DNA of 8,112 nucleotides from Deltaproteobacteria bacterium (GTDB taxonomy: Bacteria; Desulfobacterota; Dissulfuribacteria; Dissulfuribacterales; QOAL01). A program made the translations under genes and the position numbers. Position 1 is the first letter of the stretch. The number at the start of each line of letters is the position of its first letter. Positions 5,522-8,112 of this stretch are shown here, in pieces. The stretch lies in assembly GCA_026996955.1 (NCBI GenBank), contig JALWJV010000377.1:1-8112 (forward strand), given 5' to 3'. Under the pieces are notes generated by a model. The model searched no databases. It worked only from the letters and a program-made list of their open reading frames with translations, and was not told where the DNA came from.

Positions 5522-6652
5522 TTACACCCCGCAACTTTTCAGGGCATCTGCAAGGGCTTCAACTATTCTTTCCTGCTCATCAGCGGTAATAAACGGATGC
5601 ATGGGAAGGGATAAAACTTCACGGGAAGCCCGCTCGGCTTCAGGAAAGGCCCCTTCCGGTATCTCAAGATGGCTGAACACCTTCTGCATGTGCAGGGGCA
5701 GGGGGTAGTGAACCGCAGTTGGAATCCCCCTTCCTTTAAGGAACTCAACCACGGCGTCCCGCCGTGGAACACGCACGGTGAACTGTGCAAAGACACTTGT
5801 ACGGTCTTCCCTGACTACAGGCAGCGTAACAGCAGGGGCACGTTCTGAAAGGAGGGCCATGTAGCGGTTGGCAGCCTGCTGCCTCAACTCTATCTCATGT
5901 TCAAAATGTGGAAATTTTGCCAAAAGGATTGCTGCCTGGATAGCGTCCAGACGGCCATTTATGCCCAGAATATCATGGCGATACCTCCTGCTCTGCCCAT
6001 GCACCCTCATTGCCCTGAGTTTTTCCGCGCGTTCGCTGCTGTCTGTAAATACCATGCCTCCGTCCCCATAACAGCCCAGGGGCTTTGAGGGGAAAAAGGA
6101 GGTTACACCATACCTTGAAAGTGCACACGAACGCCTGCCCCTGTACATTGCCCCAAAGGACTGGCAGGCATCTTCTATAACAAAAAGCCCCTCCTGAGCG
6201 GCAAGATCATTTATCTCATCCATGTCGGCGCACTGGCCATAGAGACTAACCGGCATGATGCCCCGTACCTGCCCGCCTGCCTTCCTTCGCTCTTCAAGGG
6301 CCTCCTGAATCTTCTCCACAGATAGATTAAAGGTATCCGGCTCAATGTCCACAAAAACCGGCCTTGCCCTAAGGAGCATTATGACTTCAGCAGTGGCAAT
6401 AAAGGTAAAAGGGGTGGTGATTATCTCATCTCCCGGGCCAGTTCCTTCAGCCATCAGGGCAAGGAGCAGCCCGTCTGTCCCGGAAGAGGTTGCAATAGCG
6501 AAGGGGACGCCAACAAAATCCGCCAGGGTCTTTTCAAGATTTGATACAGTGCTTCCCAGGATAAACTGCCCACTTTCAAGTACCCTGTTAATTGCACTGT
6601 CTATCTCCTGCCTGTACTCCCTGTACTGCCTGTCAAGATCTATAAATTTCAT
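5522..6652 (-). CDS. DegT/DnrJ/EryC1/StrS family sugar aminotransferase, WbpE-like
   Basis: This PLP-dependent aminotransferase acts on nucleotide-linked keto-sugars. The closest recalled type is WbpE, which aminates UDP-2-acetamido-3-keto-glucuronic acid on the way to diacetamido-uronic acids of O-antigen. It has 376 residues, full length. Landmarks are the N-terminal KFIDLDRQY block, SSGTDGLLLAL (56-66), PGDEIITTPFTFIATAE (73-89), VSLYGQCADMDEIN (135-148), IEDACQSFGA (159-168, Asp161 with the PLP nitrogen), SFFPSKPLGCYGDGG (185-199, Lys190 forms the Schiff base) and GIPTAVHYPLPLHMQ near 316-330. No other polysaccharide gene is in view. AAAGG about 6 bases upstream is a plausible ribosome site. 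The gene is enclosed by two 101-base MITE-like elements. The exact sugar substrate is inferred only by resemblance. Confidence 0.93.
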   Translation of the reverse strand: MKFIDLDRQYREYRQEIDSAINRVLESGQFILGSTVSNLEKTLADFVGVPFAIATSSGTDGLLLALMAEGTGPGDEIITTPFTFIATAEVIMLLRARPVFVDIEPDTFNLSVEKIQEALEERRKAGGQVRGIMPVSLYGQCADMDEINDLAAQEGLFVIEDACQSFGAMYRGRRSCALSRYGVTSFFPSKPLGCYGDGGMVFTDSSERAEKLRAMRVHGQSRRYRHDILGINGRLDAIQAAILLAKFPHFEHEIELRQQAANRYMALLSERAPAVTLPVVREDRTSVFAQFTVRVPRRDAVVEFLKGRGIPTAVHYPLPLHMQKVFSHLEIPEGAFPEAERASREVLSLPMHPFITADEQERIVEALADALKSCGV

Positions 6653-6670
6653 ATAATGCCTTTATTAAAT

Positions 6671-6771
6671 CCTGAGTTGAGCGTTTCAAAAGTTGAAGAG
6701 TATGATACATGTAACTCCTTTTAATATCGTACAAAATCATTTCTTCAAACTTTTGAAACGCTCAATTCAGG
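6671..6771 (+). mobile_element. 101-base MITE-like element, copy 2 (5-base target duplication TAAAT)
   Basis: The ends are 24-base inverted repeats (6671-6694 and 6748-6771) with one difference at position 6 that would be a G-U pair in RNA; the outer end reads CCTGARTTGAGCG, then TTTCAAAAGTT. Pairing extends inward through GAAGA/TCTTC past a one-base bulge. TAAAT lies directly outside both ends (6666-6670 and 6772-6776). The length and orientation equal those of copy 1, and the core TAACTCCTTTTAAT (6712-6725) is at the same offset of 41 bases. It sits between the stop of the AAA/nuclease gene and the start of the DegT-family gene, 18 bases before the latter, so it lies in that gene's 5' control region. 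Confidence 0.82.
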
Positions 6772-6782
6772 TAAATGACTGT

Positions 6783-8112
6783 TCAGGATAATGATATCTT
6801 CTCCCACTCCATACTCGAAATATTTCTCTTCTCTTCATCAAAAGTAATGCCTGCAATTATTATTTCCTTTCCTGAATCCATGTACTTTTCAAAGTATTTC
6901 TTTTCTCTTACCTGTTTCAGAGGATTTTCGTCCATTACCTTAAATTCAAAAATATAACATTTGTCCTCTATAAAAACAGTAAAATCAATCCTGCCCCTGT
7001 TGGTGATGTCTTCCGGAATAATTTTCAGACCAAGGCTTGCGATGCACGCATAAAACACACTGGCGTAATATCCCTCGTACTTGCATATATTGTTGTTGGT
7101 AAAGTGTGTATATGGGATGCCCGCATAAAGTGCATGCAGGTTTTGCTTCAGTGCATCCATGTCTCCTGCAGAAAGGGAGAGGTAAAGCCTGTTCTTGTTT
7201 TCCAGCTTGAAAGAAAAATCAGAAAGAAGTTCCATTATCATATCATTAAATGATATCTGGACTTCCTTGTTTGGGATTCTCAGCCTGTATTCAAGCCCGC
7301 CAAATGGCGTTTCTTCAATGGAGTCAAGTGTCAGGTACCCACTCTGAAAGAGTATTGGCTCAATGCGAAGCTTTTCAATGTCAAAACTGTCAACCAGGGT
7401 CTGGTTGGATACAAGGTGTTCCAGCTCAGGAGCAAAGAACTCCTGCTCACTCAGAAGTTTTACCAGAAAGGTAGGAGTTGCCGTGGAGAACCAGTAGCTA
7501 TTGTAAGTATGTTCCTTGGAGATAAAGAGCAGTACATCAAAGGGATTGTAGACATTTTCACCGTTGAAGTTATAGCCATTATACCATGCGCCGAATTTCT
7601 CCATGTCAACCCCTTTCAGAAGGGGGGCAAACGTGGTTTCAACATCTTCCTGGGTATAGCCGCAAATTGCTGCATAGGGCCTGTCAAGGCTGATATCATC
7701 AAGGTTATTCAAGCCGCTGAATATGGACACCCTGGCAAACTTGCTGACCCCGGTTAGAAACACAAAGCGCAGGTAAGCGTCATTTTCCTTGAGGATTGTA
7801 TAAAACCCCTTCAGGAATTCCCGGGCATTAAGCGCCATTTCCCGGTTGTCGATGTTGTCAAGAATGGGCTTGTCGTACTCATCAATAAGCACCACCACTT
7901 TTTTGTCATATTTTTCATGAGCCTCCCTTATAAGGGCCTCAAACATGTTGTCCACGTTTCCATGCCCGCAGTCAACGCCAAGGGATTTTGCGCACCTTTC
8001 AAGGATAACCTTGATTCTTTCAGTAATGGATTCAATACTTCTGAGATTGCCTCCAAAGGATATCTTTATTACCGGGTACCTCTCAAAATCATACCTGTCA
8101 TGGATATAAAGC
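6783..8112 (-). CDS. Predicted AAA-ATPase-like / PD-(D/E)XK nuclease protein (PF09820 + PF08011 type; N-terminus outside window)
   Basis: The frame stays open to the right edge, giving 442 visible residues. A GTG at 7955 is not the real start, because family-like sequence (YDFERYPVIKISFGGN) lies upstream of it. The Walker A loop, expected further N-terminal, is outside. Visible parts, counted from the first visible codon, are the Walker B-like VVVLIDEYDKPI (72-83, Asp77/Glu78), FVFLTGVSKFA (116-126), a middle region with GAWYNGYNF, and a C-terminal PD-(D/E)XK nuclease fold with Glu346 (KYEGYY), Asp376 (GRIDF), and Glu389/Lys391 (FEFK). The tail ends in the usual GITFDEEKRNI block. All nuclease residues look intact. 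The cellular role of this family is not established; copies are often numerous in anaerobe genomes. The gene is visibly more AT-rich than its neighbours, consistent with accessory or transferred DNA. Copy 2 of the MITE lies just beyond its stop. Confidence 0.9.
   Translation of the reverse strand, partial: LYIHDRYDFERYPVIKISFGGNLRSIESITERIKVILERCAKSLGVDCGHGNVDNMFEALIREAHEKYDKKVVVLIDEYDKPILDNIDNREMALNAREFLKGFYTILKENDAYLRFVFLTGVSKFARVSIFSGLNNLDDISLDRPYAAICGYTQEDVETTFAPLLKGVDMEKFGAWYNGYNFNGENVYNPFDVLLFISKEHTYNSYWFSTATPTFLVKLLSEQEFFAPELEHLVSNQTLVDSFDIEKLRIEPILFQSGYLTLDSIEETPFGGLEYRLRIPNKEVQISFNDMIMELLSDFSFKLENKNRLYLSLSAGDMDALKQNLHALYAGIPYTHFTNNNICKYEGYYASVFYACIASLGLKIIPEDITNRGRIDFTVFIEDKCYIFEFKVMDENPLKQVREKKYFEKYMDSGKEIIIAGITFDEEKRNISSMEWEKISLS

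Noticed and set aside
6633..6710. A 25-codon minus-strand frame starting in MITE copy 2 (ATG at 6710, after AAAAGGAG) and overlapping the DegT-family start
   Set aside because: It resembles a leader peptide, but the matching frame in copy 1 stops after 8 codons and has a spacing too short for initiation, so there is no support that it is a gene.
5404..6771. CRISPR array or paired attachment sites
   Set aside because: There are only two copies, over a kilobase apart, each an inverted repeat with target duplications; no regular spacers and no integrase gene.
5399..6776. The two MITEs as ends of one composite transposon carrying the DegT-family gene
   Set aside because: Each element has its own 5-base duplication, and the outermost 5-mers (TAAAA at left, TAAAT at right) differ. 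This fits two separate insertions rather than movement of the whole unit.

Overview
The window is a stretch of bacterial chromosome. The gene content and style suggest a Gram-negative, probably anaerobic bacterium of the Desulfobacterota (deltaproteobacterial) type. That placement is an inference from the look of the proteins, moderate GC and intergenic repeats, and no marker gene fixes it. Six protein genes are present, two of them cut by the window edges: the end of a zinc-dependent alcohol dehydrogenase (+), an AGCS-family sodium:alanine/glycine symporter (+), glutamate racemase murI (+), ribulose-phosphate 3-epimerase rpe (-), a class I PLP aminotransferase (+), a WbpE-like DegT/DnrJ/EryC1/StrS sugar aminotransferase (-), and the C-terminal part of a predicted AAA-ATPase/PD-(D/E)XK nuclease protein (-), which makes seven in all.

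Left half (1-5208): this is ordinary metabolic content. The symporter and murI are 10 bases apart and probably co-transcribed, pairing amino-acid uptake with D-glutamate supply for peptidoglycan. murI and rpe converge. rpe and the class I aminotransferase diverge from a 100-base region (3915-4014). That region holds a good sigma70-type rpe promoter so close to the start codon that the mRNA may be leaderless. A perfect 13-base palindrome sits inside the promoter spacer, and a 9-base direct repeat lies in front of the aminotransferase.

Right half (5209-8112): the 313-base gap after the aminotransferase holds a strong hairpin that overlaps the stop codon, a heptanucleotide repeat hairpin and a 101-base inverted-repeat element. 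A second 101-base element of the same family lies at 6671-6771. Both have matching long terminal inverted repeats starting CCT, an identical 14-base core at the same internal offset, and perfect 5-base flanking direct repeats (TAAAA and TAAAT). They look like non-autonomous miniature transposons (MITEs), and the ends recall the IS1380/ISEcp1 family. They tightly bracket the DegT-family gene, one 18 bases before its start and one 17 bases after its stop. The downstream copy, followed by a T-rich run on the minus strand, could act as that gene's terminator.

The most noteworthy content is this MITE pair, with arm changes that differ between copies but remain complementary within each copy. Next are the compact rpe control region and an unusual Cys-His-Ser active-site motif in the glutamate racemase. 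I see no CRISPR array, rRNA, tRNA or recognisable defence operon. The AAA/PD-(D/E)XK gene is the only accessory gene of unknown function.
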